Positions 16,138 through 24,629 of a stretch of DNA of 39,111 bases are shown here, one piece after another (position 1 is the first letter of the stretch; every line of letters begins with the position of its first letter). This stretch comes from Flavobacteriales bacterium (GTDB taxonomy: Bacteria > Bacteroidota > Bacteroidia > Flavobacteriales > UBA7430). The stretch lies in contig JAQWKY010000033.1 of NCBI GenBank assembly GCA_029247585.1, positions 1-39,111 on the forward strand, read 5' to 3'. Position numbers and translations under genes: made by a program. The notes beneath the pieces are model-generated. The model worked only from the letters and a program-made list of their open reading frames with translations. It did not search any database and was not told where the DNA came from.

Positions 16138-17628
16138 ATGAAAATGTCCAAAACTTTATCTAAAATATATCTAGTAGCTCTTGCAGCCATCATAAGCTCT
16201 TGTAGTAGCAATAACCAGCAAGGTGTTTCGTCTACAACAGGATGGAAAATCAATACCTCACAAAATGGTGGATTTGAGGCTGAATTAAATTACAAGCAAC
16301 AAACTCCAGTTGGAATGGTATTCGTTGAAGGTGGATCCTTTGTTATGGGGCAAACCGGAGAAGACATACTGATGGATAATGATGCAAGCCCAAGACAAGT
16401 ATCGGTAGCTTCGTTCTACATGGATGAAACTGAAATCACCAACGTAGACTACAGAGAATACCTTTTCTGGCTACAAAGAGTTTACGGTGAAAGTTATCCT
16501 GAAGTGTATTGGAACGCGATTCCAGACACGAATGCATGGAGAAGCGAATTAGGCTACAACGACCCTATGGTTAACAACTACCTACGTCATGCTGGATTCA
16601 GCAACTACCCGGTTGTAGGTGTTTCTTGGGATCAAGCACAAGATTACTGTGCGTGGAGAACGGATCGTGTAAATGAATTGGCATTAATTAAAGCGGGTGC
16701 ATTAAAACACAATACAGATCAGTTTGACGACGACAACTTCAACACAGAAGCCTACAAAACAGCTCAGTACACAGGAGCTCAGAAAAAAGGCTACCGCGAT
16801 TTAGCAAATCCTAAAAATAAAGACGGAAGAAGAGGCCGACTGGAAGATGGTGTACTTACACCTAGTTACAGACTTCCTACAGAAGCGGAATGGGAATATG
16901 CTGCTTGGGGGCATATTGGAAACTCTATTGAAGGAAACGTTTCTGACGGACGTTATTTCCCTTGGGATAGAAATGCAGTTAGAGACAATCGAAAGCCTTT
17001 CCAAGGTGAATTGTTAGCGAACTTCAAAAGAGGTGCTGGAGATAATATGGGTGTTGCAGGTAAATTAAATGATGCCGGAGCTCGTACGATGGAAACCAGA
17101 TCATTCCCACCAAACGATTACGGTTTATATGATATGGCCGGAAATGTGGCTGAATGGGTATTAGATGTCTACAGACCGATTCGTTCTAACGAAGATGATT
17201 TCATGCCTTTCAGAGGGAATGTCTTCACCGACAAAGCTAAAGATGAAGAAGGCTACTACTTAGAAGCAGATTCATTAGGTAGAATTCAAACGCGTGAAGC
17301 TGTTGCAGACAACAACAGAAGAAACTACAGAAAAGCTAAAAATGCCAACGTAGGTGATGGTGACATCGAATCAAGTATCTATTACTCAAAAGGAGATACG
17401 GGTGGAGAAGCCGCTATGTATGACTACGGTAAAACAACATTGATAAATGACAACGTTCACGTATACAAAGGAGGATCTTGGAAAGACCGTGTTTATTGGT
17501 TGAACCCAGGCGCTAGAAGATACCTCAACAGTGATCTGGCTGCAGATTTCATCGGATTCCGTTGTGTAACGGACCGTATGGGTTCTCAAAACTTAGAACC
17601 TAATCGAAAGAAAGCTTCGAAGTATTAA
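16138..17628 (+). CDS. gldJ: Gliding motility lipoprotein GldJ
   Basis: 496 residues. The lipoprotein signal has lipobox IISSC near residue 23. A formylglycine-generating-enzyme-like (FGE/sulfatase-modifying) domain follows, with GMVFVEGGSFVMGQTGED, YPVVGVSWDQAQDYCAWR, RLPTEAEWEYAAWG, YDMAGNVAEWVLDVY and YKGGSWKDR ... RRYL ... IGFRCV. GldJ is an outer-membrane lipoprotein needed for flavobacterial gliding and for stability of GldK and other T9SS proteins; the fold is structural and not known to be catalytic there. It ends in a strong terminator and lies next to murF, a neighbour order I recall from other flavobacteria. Confidence 0.95.
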   Translation: MKMSKTLSKIYLVALAAIISSCSSNNQQGVSSTTGWKINTSQNGGFEAELNYKQQTPVGMVFVEGGSFVMGQTGEDILMDNDASPRQVSVASFYMDETEITNVDYREYLFWLQRVYGESYPEVYWNAIPDTNAWRSELGYNDPMVNNYLRHAGFSNYPVVGVSWDQAQDYCAWRTDRVNELALIKAGALKHNTDQFDDDNFNTEAYKTAQYTGAQKKGYRDLANPKNKDGRRGRLEDGVLTPSYRLPTEAEWEYAAWGHIGNSIEGNVSDGRYFPWDRNAVRDNRKPFQGELLANFKRGAGDNMGVAGKLNDAGARTMETRSFPPNDYGLYDMAGNVAEWVLDVYRPIRSNEDDFMPFRGNVFTDKAKDEEGYYLEADSLGRIQTREAVADNNRRNYRKAKNANVGDGDIESSIYYSKGDTGGEAAMYDYGKTTLINDNVHVYKGGSWKDRVYWLNPGARRYLNSDLAADFIGFRCVTDRMGSQNLEPNRKKASKY

Positions 17629-17632
17629 TGAT

Positions 17633-17665
17633 AAAAAAGCCTCACCAATGTGAGGCTTTTTTTTT
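17633..17665 (+). terminator. Rho-independent terminator of gldJ
   Basis: A run of A, hairpin GCCTCAC-CAAT-GTGAGGC, then T9, right after the gldJ stop codon. Confidence 0.93.
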
Positions 17666-17734
17666 GCCCATTCATCTTTGTTGAGGTGATTTCTTTGTGA
17701 TGAACAAAATCATTTTTCCTATTTTCACATCGGA

Positions 17735-19009
17735 ATGATTGAAAAGCTATACGACATATACCTCAGACACCCTAAAGTCTCTATAGACACCCGAAAAATA
17801 AGTAAAGGCTGTCTGTTTTTCGCTTTAAAAGGTCCCAATTTTAATGCAAATGAATTTGCAATTACTGCTTTAGAAAAGGGAGCCTCTTATGCGGTTGTGG
17901 ATGAAGAAAAATATGTTATTGATGAGCGATATATCCTGGTAGAGGATGCCTTAGAAACTCTTCAAAAACTAGGGAAACACCATAGAAAATATATTAATTG
18001 TCCTGTATTAGGAATTACGGGAACCAATGGTAAAACTACCAGCAAAGAATTGTGTTTCCAAGTATTGAAACAGGAATTCAAGACCATAGCCACCGCTGGA
18101 AACCTCAACAATCACATTGGAGTACCACTCACGCTATTGTCTATTCCTACAGACACTGAATTTGCCATTATTGAAATGGGAGCCAATCACATCGGAGAAA
18201 TTGATTTCTTATGCAATATCGCAGAACCTAATTATGGAGTAATCACCAACGTGGGTAAAGCTCATTTAGAAGGTTTTGGTTCCTTAAATGGCGTTCTACA
18301 AACAAAAACAGAACTGTACCGATACCTGTCAAAAAATAGCCGGCCTGTATTCATTAAAGACAATCAACAAATTCTGATTGAAAAAACCCCAAATAATTGT
18401 GAAAAAATAAGCTTTGGACAACAGACAGATAGCACCTGGCATATAGGCTACAAAGGGGCGCAACCCTTTGTAAAAGTTGGTATAGACGATGTAGAAATTC
18501 AAAGTCAGTTGATTGGCGATTATAATTTTGATAACATCGCCCTGAGTATTGCTGTAGGATTGCAATTTGGCATCAGCATCAATAAGATTAAAAAAGCTAT
18601 TGAAGGTTATTCTCCAACCAACAACAGATCTCAAATCATCAAAACAAGATCAAATACGGTTTTACTAGACGCGTATAATGCCAACCCAATGAGTGTAGAA
18701 AAGGCCATTCATAATCTGAGTAACATCAATCATCAAAAAAAGATGATGATTCTGGGCGACATGTTTGAATTAGGTCAAGAGGCAGATAAAGAACACATCA
18801 ACGTGATAAACCTATGTTTAAACTCGGGAATAAAAGAGGTGTTTTTTGTTGGTGAGATTTTTAATCGCCTGAATCAAACGGCATATAAAACATATAAAAA
18901 CACGAATGCCTTAACAGAATATTTACAAGAACATCAGGTTGAAGATACCTTTATTCTCATCAAAGGTTCTCGGGGCATGAAACTCGAACAAGTGGTAGAT
19001 TATCTATAA
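17735..19009 (+). CDS. murF: UDP-N-acetylmuramoyl-tripeptide--D-alanyl-D-alanine ligase
   Basis: A 424-residue Mur ligase. It has SIDTRKISKGCLFFALKGPNFN near the N-terminus (UDP-substrate domain, as in MurE/MurF), the ATP P-loop GITGTNGKTTSKE (around residues 93-105), the EMGANHIGEIDFL segment, NDNIAL-type central motif (YNFDNIALSIAVG) and a C-terminal domain with LGDMFELGQEA and KGSRGMKLE. It adds D-Ala-D-Ala to the peptidoglycan precursor in the cytoplasm. Its 3' end overlaps that of the convergent mpl gene by 6 bp. Confidence 0.96.
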   Translation: MIEKLYDIYLRHPKVSIDTRKISKGCLFFALKGPNFNANEFAITALEKGASYAVVDEEKYVIDERYILVEDALETLQKLGKHHRKYINCPVLGITGTNGKTTSKELCFQVLKQEFKTIATAGNLNNHIGVPLTLLSIPTDTEFAIIEMGANHIGEIDFLCNIAEPNYGVITNVGKAHLEGFGSLNGVLQTKTELYRYLSKNSRPVFIKDNQQILIEKTPNNCEKISFGQQTDSTWHIGYKGAQPFVKVGIDDVEIQSQLIGDYNFDNIALSIAVGLQFGISINKIKKAIEGYSPTNNRSQIIKTRSNTVLLDAYNANPMSVEKAIHNLSNINHQKKMMILGDMFELGQEADKEHINVINLCLNSGIKEVFFVGEIFNRLNQTAYKTYKNTNALTEYLQEHQVEDTFILIKGSRGMKLEQVVDYL

Positions 19010-20350
19010 GCTCTTTGCAAAATCTTCTAAGACCACTCCGCCAAAATTACCTGAGCTCATCAATAAAACAACCGTTTTAGAATTTACTTCTTTCCGAATC
19101 GATTCACAATATTCTGAACTGTCTACAAATACTTTTAGATCTTTTCGATCGAAAGACTCATAAACCAACTCTTCGGACAAATCTTCTAGTTTCTTGTGAG
19201 CAACAGACTCTGGATCAAAATAAACATAGGCGACATCTACCCCACTCATGGTGTTTTTATATTCAGCCAAAAATGATTTATTTAAACTGCTGAAAGTGTG
19301 TAATTCCAGCCCTGTGATTACTTTGTAATCTTTAAACTGTTCTTTTACGGCCTTTACGGTTGCCCGCACCTTCGAGGGAGAATGGGCAAAGTCTTTATAG
19401 ACCAGCATGCCCTCACGTTCAAAGATTTTCTCTAAGCGTCTTGAAGCTCCCTTGAAGCTTGACATAGCATTAAAAAAAGTTGCTTCTGACAATCCCAGTT
19501 GCTTACAAACGTTCAAAGCACCCATCATGTTTAACAAGTTGTGGGCACCGAATATCTCGAGTTCGGTTTCACCACCTTCATGAGTGATATAGGTTTTACC
19601 TTCTTCAATTTTATATTCAGGCAATTGGTAGGGCTCTGTTTCTATTTCAGGGTTTGATGATGAGATGATATTCAAAGTCTCATCTTCAGAACAATACGTT
19701 AGGTAACCTCCATCCTGAATTTGTCCAATGAACAATTCAAACTGTTTCAAATAATTACTAAAGGTTGGGAATACATTGATGTGATCCCAAGCAATACCAC
19801 TAAGCAGCGCCACATGGGGTCTGTATAAATGGAATTTAGGACGTCTATCGATGGGCGATGACAAATATTCATCACCTTCCAAAACGATTACTGGGGCGTC
19901 ACTAAGCTTTACCATGGTCTTGAACCCATCCAACTGTGCTCCGACCATGTAATCGCAATCCATATTTGCACATTGCAAAACATGAAGTATCATGGAGGTG
20001 ATGGTGGTTTTCCCATGGCTTCCTCCAACAACCACCCTCAGCTTATTTTTTGACTGCTCATACAGATATTCTGGATAAGAAAATATATTCAATCCCAAGT
20101 CTTGTGCTTTTTGAAGTTCAGGGTTGTCCTCACGGGCGTGCATACCCAAAATGACCGCATCTAAAGCCTCGTGAATTTTTTCAGAAAACCAACCCATCTC
20201 AGGGGGTAAAATTCCTACTTCATCGAGCCTTGACTTGGATGGGTTGTAAATGGCATCATCCGAACCTGTAACTACATCTCCGTTTTCATGAAGCGCTAAT
20301 GCTAAATTATGCATGGCTGCTCCTCCTATGGCAATAAAATGTACTTGCAT
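19004..20350 (-). CDS. mpl: UDP-N-acetylmuramate:L-alanyl-gamma-D-glutamyl-meso-diaminopimelate ligase (Mpl-type)
   Basis: 448 residues of the Mur ligase family. It starts MQVHFIAIGGAAMHNLALAL (nucleotide-binding Gly-rich loop, as in MurC/Mpl), with P-loop VVVGGSHGKTTITSMIL (around residues 106-122), LEGDEYLSS in place of the MurC EACEY, GAHNLLNMMGAL and a C-terminal domain with DFAHSPSKVRATV. Mpl links recycled tripeptide to UDP-MurNAc; MurC would add L-Ala. The GDEYLSSP version and the lack of a division-cluster context favour Mpl. Its overlap with murF means transcripts of the two genes are antisense at their ends. Confidence 0.88.
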   Translation of the reverse strand: MQVHFIAIGGAAMHNLALALHENGDVVTGSDDAIYNPSKSRLDEVGILPPEMGWFSEKIHEALDAVILGMHAREDNPELQKAQDLGLNIFSYPEYLYEQSKNKLRVVVGGSHGKTTITSMILHVLQCANMDCDYMVGAQLDGFKTMVKLSDAPVIVLEGDEYLSSPIDRRPKFHLYRPHVALLSGIAWDHINVFPTFSNYLKQFELFIGQIQDGGYLTYCSEDETLNIISSSNPEIETEPYQLPEYKIEEGKTYITHEGGETELEIFGAHNLLNMMGALNVCKQLGLSEATFFNAMSSFKGASRRLEKIFEREGMLVYKDFAHSPSKVRATVKAVKEQFKDYKVITGLELHTFSSLNKSFLAEYKNTMSGVDVAYVYFDPESVAHKKLEDLSEELVYESFDRKDLKVFVDSSEYCESIRKEVNSKTVVLLMSSGNFGGVVLEDFAKSL

Positions 20351-20354
20351 GAGT

Positions 20355-20362
20355 TATATTTG
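20355..20362 (+). promoter_or_regulatory. Putative -7 box for the DUF6438-type gene
   Basis: TATATTTG on the plus strand, about 28 nt before the GTG at 20390. No clear TTG lies at 19 bp. An ATG at 20367, out of frame, would sit at the predicted transcript start, which supports the GTG as translation start. Confidence 0.4.
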
Positions 20363-20389
20363 TAGAATGAAAGATAAGCATATCAATCC

Positions 20390-20842
20390 GTGATACAAAA
20401 ACTTAAACAGATTCTTCTACTGAGCTTAGTCGTGATCTCATGCAAAAGCATTCAAAATAAGCCGGTTGCTGAAAGATCAGAATCCATTCTTTTTGAAATG
20501 CACCGAGGAGGCTGCTACGGCACCTGCCCTATTTACAACTTAAGTCTCTACAATAGTGGACTGGTAAAATACCGGGGCATACGATTTACCAAAAATGAGG
20601 GGCTGTACGAATGGCGAATCACTAAAGAAGATTTTGAAACCATCGAAGCCTTAGTCGTCGAGAAATTCAACACCAGCGCTACGCACAACTTAGGGATACA
20701 AGACCTACCTCAAACCACGCTCACCATCAATAAAAAGTACCAAATAAAGTTCAAAGGCAGCTGTCCAAAAGCTTATCGAGAAGATCTTAGGGAAATAGAA
20801 TCCCTACTTATGAAAAATGCGAATTGGGAATCTAAGTATTAG
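20390..20842 (+). CDS. DUF6438-type lipoprotein, complete copy
   Basis: 150 residues from a GTG start. The lipoprotein signal is IQKLKQILLLSLVVISC with the lipid Cys near residue 18. The domain matches what I know as DUF6438: FEMHRGGCYGTCPIYNLSLY, YRGIRF, then GLYEWRITKEDFETIEALV and a Cys in FKGSCPKAYRE. The conserved cysteines GGCYGTCP could pair or bind a ligand; function unknown. An out-of-frame short ATG frame (MKDKHINP) ends in TGA overlapping the GTG. Its 3' part is duplicated as a truncated copy at 29.4-29.6 kb, making this gene the left border of the accessory island. Confidence 0.8.
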   Translation: MIQKLKQILLLSLVVISCKSIQNKPVAERSESILFEMHRGGCYGTCPIYNLSLYNSGLVKYRGIRFTKNEGLYEWRITKEDFETIEALVVEKFNTSATHNLGIQDLPQTTLTINKKYQIKFKGSCPKAYREDLREIESLLMKNANWESKY

Positions 20843-20897
20843 GTTTATAGATTGATTTAGCACACTAAGAAAATTCAACTGCAAACTGTCTTTTCCT

Positions 20898-21512
20898 TTA
20901 CAATACCATTACAATACCCATGGTACTAGAAAAGCCATCCGAAATGTTCTTGTATTTATAGTCACCACCGTATTTCTTAGGTTTCAAAGTAATTGAAGAG
21001 TAGCCTACACCGATGTCCAACGAAACTTTTTTACCCAAAAAAAAGGCCAATCCAAAACTGAGATCACACAAGAATATTTTTTGTATGTCAGGCTCTGGCA
21101 AAGCACCTATTCCCGAATCATATTTTTCTCTCATACTTCCAAAGCCAATCCCTCCCTGCAAAAATGTCTTTAGATGATTGGGGTTTGTATCAAAATATTT
21201 CCTCATGAAGTATATTAACGCAGAAGTGCTTTTGGTTAAAATACCATTATCGGTTTCTCTTGAAGAATAAGATATGGGTACTCCTATTCCCAAAACCAAA
21301 TGGTCGGTGACAAAAGAACCAACTCTAGGTGAAATTTCAAACTTCACAATTTTCCCTGCCGCCTTGGTTTCCTCTTCCATTTTAAAAGTTACACGATGAT
21401 TTATCAGTGAAGCATTGATTCCCAAAAGAACCTTTCCCTTTTCTGTTTGGGCATTTGCCATAAAGACTGAAGAAAAAAACAATCCCACTAATAAAATTCT
21501 ATAAATTTTCAT
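20898..21512 (-). CDS. Outer-membrane beta-barrel protein
   Basis: About 204 residues from the ATG at 21512 (MKIYRILLVGLFF); an in-frame ATG three codons earlier also exists. The Sec signal peptide ends ...VFMANAQ. The mature part alternates hydrophobic and polar residues, with GKVLLGINASLINHRV, VLGIGVPISYSSRE, FLQGGIGFGSMREKY, SFGLAFFLGKKVSLDIGVGYSSITL and a C-terminal hydrophobic GIVMVL. This pattern is typical of small OmpA-barrel or DUF-type porins in Bacteroidota. No specific function can be given. It is convergent with the DUF6438-type gene and is the first island-side gene. Confidence 0.8.
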   Translation of the reverse strand: MKIYRILLVGLFFSSVFMANAQTEKGKVLLGINASLINHRVTFKMEEETKAAGKIVKFEISPRVGSFVTDHLVLGIGVPISYSSRETDNGILTKSTSALIYFMRKYFDTNPNHLKTFLQGGIGFGSMREKYDSGIGALPEPDIQKIFLCDLSFGLAFFLGKKVSLDIGVGYSSITLKPKKYGGDYKYKNISDGFSSTMGIVMVL

Positions 21513-21696
21513 TTGATACATTATTACATTTTACCTACTCTTAAGTTTTTCGGCAACCACTCCCTAGTCTTTAGGATTTTCGGGACGCTCCTTTTTTTTA
21601 TAATGCTTTACCTCAACATCCCATCGCCATTTTTTTGTGGCAACAGTAAACTAATTCGCTTACTTTCTTCACATGCTTTTGCCATGAGAAAAGCAA

Positions 21697-21757
21697 CTCC
21701 TCAATATCTCAGGGGGTCTATTAACTTAAAATTTAATAGTGATGAAAAATGTTTTAG
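21697..21757. repeat. Island repeat R1 (hairpin plus conserved AT-rich tail)
   Basis: Shares the run CTCAGGGGGTCTATTAACTT and then AAAATTTAATAGTGATGAAA with R3, almost base for base. Its left hairpin arm is decayed (CTCCTCAATAT instead of CCCCCTGA). It contains the stop codon of the leftward gene ending at 21754. The rest of the gap 21513-21696 holds nothing I can recognise. Confidence 0.85.
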
Positions 21758-22269
21758 GATGATATGAACATACAAAATAATCGTTTTCGTTTCTCAAACA
21801 AAACCCCTTTCATTTTCTTTAAAGACTTATCTATTCTTGGTGCAAGTAAACAAGTCAAAATTAATTCTTCACCTGTTTTAAGTTTTACAACAGCATAATG
21901 GTAACTTTCTATTGCTAGTAGATGAAAATTACTATTTCGATACAATGCCGGCGATAAATGGATAATTATTTTTTCTATTTCATGATTTTTGTAAACCTTT
22001 TTTTCTCCTCCTTTTCGCCATACTAATTCAGTATCTCTTACCTCATATTCTTCACCTTTGTTTTTTGATAAATAACTTAAATGCAAATAAACAGCAGGCA
22101 ATAAATCTAACATCCAGAAAAAAACAAAAACTTGTACAAAATATTGATCAAATCTTAAATAACACAATATACCAAACCCCACCAACATAAGAACAATAGT
22201 TGATAAGTGAATATTTAAAAAATTTCGAAAAGTAACTTTTAATATTTTATCTTCCAGGATACCACCCAT
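21754..22269 (-). CDS. Small membrane protein with PH-like domain (immunity-like)
   Basis: 171 residues. Two hydrophobic segments (IHLSTIVLMLVGFGILCYL and VFVFFWMLDLLPAVYLHLSYL, around residues 20-68) are followed by a soluble beta-rich region (EYEVRDTELVWRKGGEKKVYKNHEIEKIIIHL ... YAVVKLKTGEELILTC). This resembles bacterial PH-domain membrane proteins often found as immunity genes beside polymorphic toxins. It starts 3 bp after the stop of the GIY-YIG gene and ends inside repeat R1, so the pair looks like one cassette. Function inferred from position only. Confidence 0.65.
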   Translation of the reverse strand: MGGILEDKILKVTFRNFLNIHLSTIVLMLVGFGILCYLRFDQYFVQVFVFFWMLDLLPAVYLHLSYLSKNKGEEYEVRDTELVWRKGGEKKVYKNHEIEKIIIHLSPALYRNSNFHLLAIESYHYAVVKLKTGEELILTCLLAPRIDKSLKKMKGVLFEKRKRLFCMFISS

Positions 22270-22272
22270 TTC

Positions 22273-22986
22273 TTATCCCACTTTCAAATTACTATCAATC
22301 CAATTTAACATTTTTCTTATAGCTATTTCTTGTAATCCTTTTGGGCTTTCATTAAGTAATAATTCAACATCAAATCTTTCTCCTTTTAGGTCTACAACAA
22401 ATTCGCCTATATTTTCTTTATCTGCAACTTCATACCTTTCAATTAAATCATTAATCGAATCAAGTATACTTTCTATCCCAATAAACACATCCTGATCTAT
22501 TTCTTCTAAATCGTCATAGTTGTCATGAAAAAAATCAAAAATAAGATCAAAATCTCTCTGTATTTCCTGCATTATTTTTTGATTGGGAAATTCTAATAGA
22601 GTTTTTATAATTTCTTCATCAGTTGAATTTTTAAAACGTGTATTTATTTCTTGATTATTTTCAGTATTTATTGATTTACCAAAACAAATCTGTACGAATG
22701 TACCATTATTAACATTAGGTTCTGAATCTAATATATTTGTGGTCTCATCTTCATAATGCCAATCAACTTTACTTAAAACCCTAGTTTCTAAATCGAATGC
22801 TTCTCTCTCACTTAAATTATTTTTTAAAACTATTACCTTAAATGCTTCGGTAAGATTAGATACATATTTTACCCATTTCTCATTTCTTGAAGATTTTGAT
22901 GTTTTCCTACGTCCTTTTCCTTTTCCAACATAGAAGATTTCATTATTTGAAGGGTTCAGATGAATATACACATAATAATCTTTCAT
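22273..22986 (-). CDS. GIY-YIG nuclease-domain protein
   Basis: 237 residues. The first 85 contain a GIY-YIG-type motif pair: YYVYIHLNP (residues 4-12, GIY position) and IFYVGKGKGRR (about 17-27, YIG position with following Arg), then a possible catalytic Glu in SEREAFDLETRVL. The family cuts DNA, or in some cases RNA. The remaining ~150 residues are acidic and unassigned (DLIFDFFHDNYDDLEEID). It sits directly before a PH-like membrane gene. It could be an effector detached from its RHS delivery core, a solitary nuclease or part of a defence set. Confidence 0.7.
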   Translation of the reverse strand: MKDYYVYIHLNPSNNEIFYVGKGKGRRKTSKSSRNEKWVKYVSNLTEAFKVIVLKNNLSEREAFDLETRVLSKVDWHYEDETTNILDSEPNVNNGTFVQICFGKSINTENNQEINTRFKNSTDEEIIKTLLEFPNQKIMQEIQRDFDLIFDFFHDNYDDLEEIDQDVFIGIESILDSINDLIERYEVADKENIGEFVVDLKGERFDVELLLNESPKGLQEIAIRKMLNWIDSNLKVG

Positions 22987-23056
22987 AATTTCGGAGAAAT
23001 ACTAATACTAAAAACAGAATCTAACTATCTACAAATCAACAACTACAACTTTAAGA

Positions 23057-23500
23057 CTAATCTGAACTCATCAAAGCTAAGGGAATTAGCAAAAGGCTTA
23101 GAATTAAAAAAGTAAATATGATCTTGTTCAAAATTGCATACCTATAAACCTCCCAAGAAAATCCAACATTATCTGACCAAGCCCCATATATACAAAACCC
23201 AACCAACCCAAGTATAGCAAGGGATAATAGTATAGCATATACTACTCGTTGTCTAATTAAATATGTAGCCAAACTAAAAATTAATAATCCAAAAAAAATT
23301 ATCAACCCAATAATAGTTGGACTAACAATAAACCAAAATAGAATATAAAAGTAAAACCACCAATTAGTCGATATGGATAACAACCATTCAAAAGGGTACA
23401 TAAAAAACAGGAATAATAACCAAACTATAACTGGAAGAGTAATTAAAGCAATTATCCACCTAAAAATGTCGGCTATCACCATCAAAACACTTTTTCTCAT
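23057..23500 (-). CDS. Hypothetical multi-pass membrane protein
   Basis: 147 residues with about four hydrophobic segments: IADIFRWIIALITLPVIVWL, WWFYFYILFWFIVSPTIIGL, VYAILLSLAILGLVGFCIYG and IIFTFLILSLLLIPLALM. No signature I recognise. It lies alone between repeat R2 and the GIY-YIG gene, in the same orientation. Multi-pass proteins of this size are common immunity proteins for membrane-targeting toxins, but no toxin partner remains beside it. Very AT-rich compared with flanking housekeeping genes. Confidence 0.6.
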   Translation of the reverse strand: MRKSVLMVIADIFRWIIALITLPVIVWLLFLFFMYPFEWLLSISTNWWFYFYILFWFIVSPTIIGLIIFFGLLIFSLATYLIRQRVVYAILLSLAILGLVGFCIYGAWSDNVGFSWEVYRYAILNKIIFTFLILSLLLIPLALMSSD

Positions 23501-23585
23501 TTTATACTTTTTTTATTTACAAATGCTCATTTTAACTAATCAACTATAAAATATCCCCCCAAATCTCCAAGCCAAAAAACAAAAA

Positions 23586-23644
23586 CCCCCTGATCTCTCA
23601 GGGGGTTTTGAACTTAAATTTAATAGTGATGAAAAATGTTTTAG
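23586..23644. repeat. Island repeat R2 (functional hairpin terminator plus tail)
   Basis: Perfect 8-bp hairpin CCCCCTGA-TCTC-TCAGGGGG with flanking A and T runs, then AACTTAAATTTAATAGTGAT and GAAAAATGTTTTAG. It lies 10 bp after the stop of the leftward gene at 23655. Works as an intrinsic terminator in either direction. Confidence 0.88.
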
Positions 23645-23654
23645 GTGGTAAAAA

Positions 23655-24029
23655 CTATTTCTTTTTTTGAAAAAAATCACAATTGTAATCAATAATAAAT
23701 TTCCTTATGTTTTCTGATCTTTTGATGTTAACTTCTAACGAATTTGATTTTTTACTTACACTATCTCCTACCAATACATACTCATAATAACCGCTTTTAT
23801 CTCTAAAATCAATAATCTTAAAAGTTTCATCTCCAGACTTAACTACTATTGTAGGTATTGCTTGATTTACATCAATGTACTTCTCAACAACCAAACCATT
23901 GTAAGTTGTAAATTTTACTTTTGCTAACGAAATTTGACACACCTCCAATTTACTTGGTTGAAAATACCAAACTGATAACAATATTGCAATCACTAAAAAT
24001 AGCTGTAACAAAGATTTTTTATTTTTCAT
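23655..24029 (-). CDS. Putative immunity protein, membrane-anchored (family A)
   Basis: 124 residues. An N-terminal hydrophobic anchor (SLLQLFLVIAILLSVWYF) is followed by an extracytoplasmic domain. The pattern YNGLVVEKYID ... YYEYVLVGDSVSKKSNSLEV ... RSENIRKFIIDY lines up with the protein at 28247-28666 (YKGVVLRKYIG ... LYEFIQVGDSIVKLSNKSMM ... DGEEVYKFNYVKF), so the two are distant paralogues. Both sit just behind RHS-type tips or toxin remnants. I infer an immunity or lipoprotein-like accessory role; no direct evidence. Followed by terminator repeat R2. The 180-bp gap upstream (24030-24210) shows nothing. Confidence 0.6.
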   Translation of the reverse strand: MKNKKSLLQLFLVIAILLSVWYFQPSKLEVCQISLAKVKFTTYNGLVVEKYIDVNQAIPTIVVKSGDETFKIIDFRDKSGYYEYVLVGDSVSKKSNSLEVNIKRSENIRKFIIDYNCDFFQKKK

Positions 24030-24210
24030 ACAATTCTACTTGAAAAAATAGATTAAATAAAATCCAAGCCACCAAGACTCCAACAAACCTAAATATTTGA
24101 GAACCATAGAACATTTACAACTTATTTTTGAGTTCCTCCTAAAATATTAACACCATGACTAAACCCGAAAGTTACTTTACAATTAAATAAAATTACAAGA
24201 TACCTATGAC

Positions 24211-24627
24211 TTAAATGTTTCGAAAGCAAGCAAGCAAATCATCCCATTTTGCAACTTCATCTATTCTATTTTTATAAACACGCCCTATGAATTCACCTGA
24301 TTTCAAATTTTTAAACTCCAATTTATCATTATCTAAACTAGCGGATATTTCTCTCTTTGAAATAATAAAAGGGGCTTTCATTTTATTAAAATAATAAAAC
24401 TTCACAGATTCATTTTCTATTATAATTTCTGCAAATTCCTTTCCTGCCTTTTTAACAGAAACCATTATAGAAATAAAAGAAAGAATCGTCACCAATAAAT
24501 ATGCTACATGTTTATTAATAAATGTATCCAAATTTGAAAAAATAAAAACAGCAAGTATAACGCTAATAATAGTAAATATTGAATACGTTTTTGCCTGTTG
24601 CTTGTTAACAAATATAAATGACTTCAT
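24211..24627 (-). CDS. Small two-helix membrane protein, candidate immunity for RHS tip 1
   Basis: 138 residues. Two hydrophobic segments (IFTIISVILAVFIFSNL and VAYLLVTILSFISIMVSV, around residues 17-57) are followed by a short soluble PH-like beta domain (EIIIENESVKFYYFNKMKAPFIISKREISASL). It starts 2 bp after the RHS tip 1 stop in the same direction, exactly where an immunity gene is expected. No family I can name. Assignment as immunity is by position and layout. Confidence 0.62.
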   Translation of the reverse strand: MKSFIFVNKQQAKTYSIFTIISVILAVFIFSNLDTFINKHVAYLLVTILSFISIMVSVKKAGKEFAEIIIENESVKFYYFNKMKAPFIISKREISASLDNDKLEFKNLKSGEFIGRVYKNRIDEVAKWDDLLACFRNI

Positions 24628-24629
24628 TT

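Noticed and set aside
9855-17628. T9SS/gliding genes as a novel system
   Set aside because: PorU, PorV, PorP and GldJ match known families and a neighbourhood familiar from flavobacteria; nothing new beyond the uncertain porU start.
21513-21767. Rightward 84-residue open frame
   Set aside because: It runs through repeat R1, has no promoter or homology I recognise, and overlaps the starts and ends of better leftward genes.
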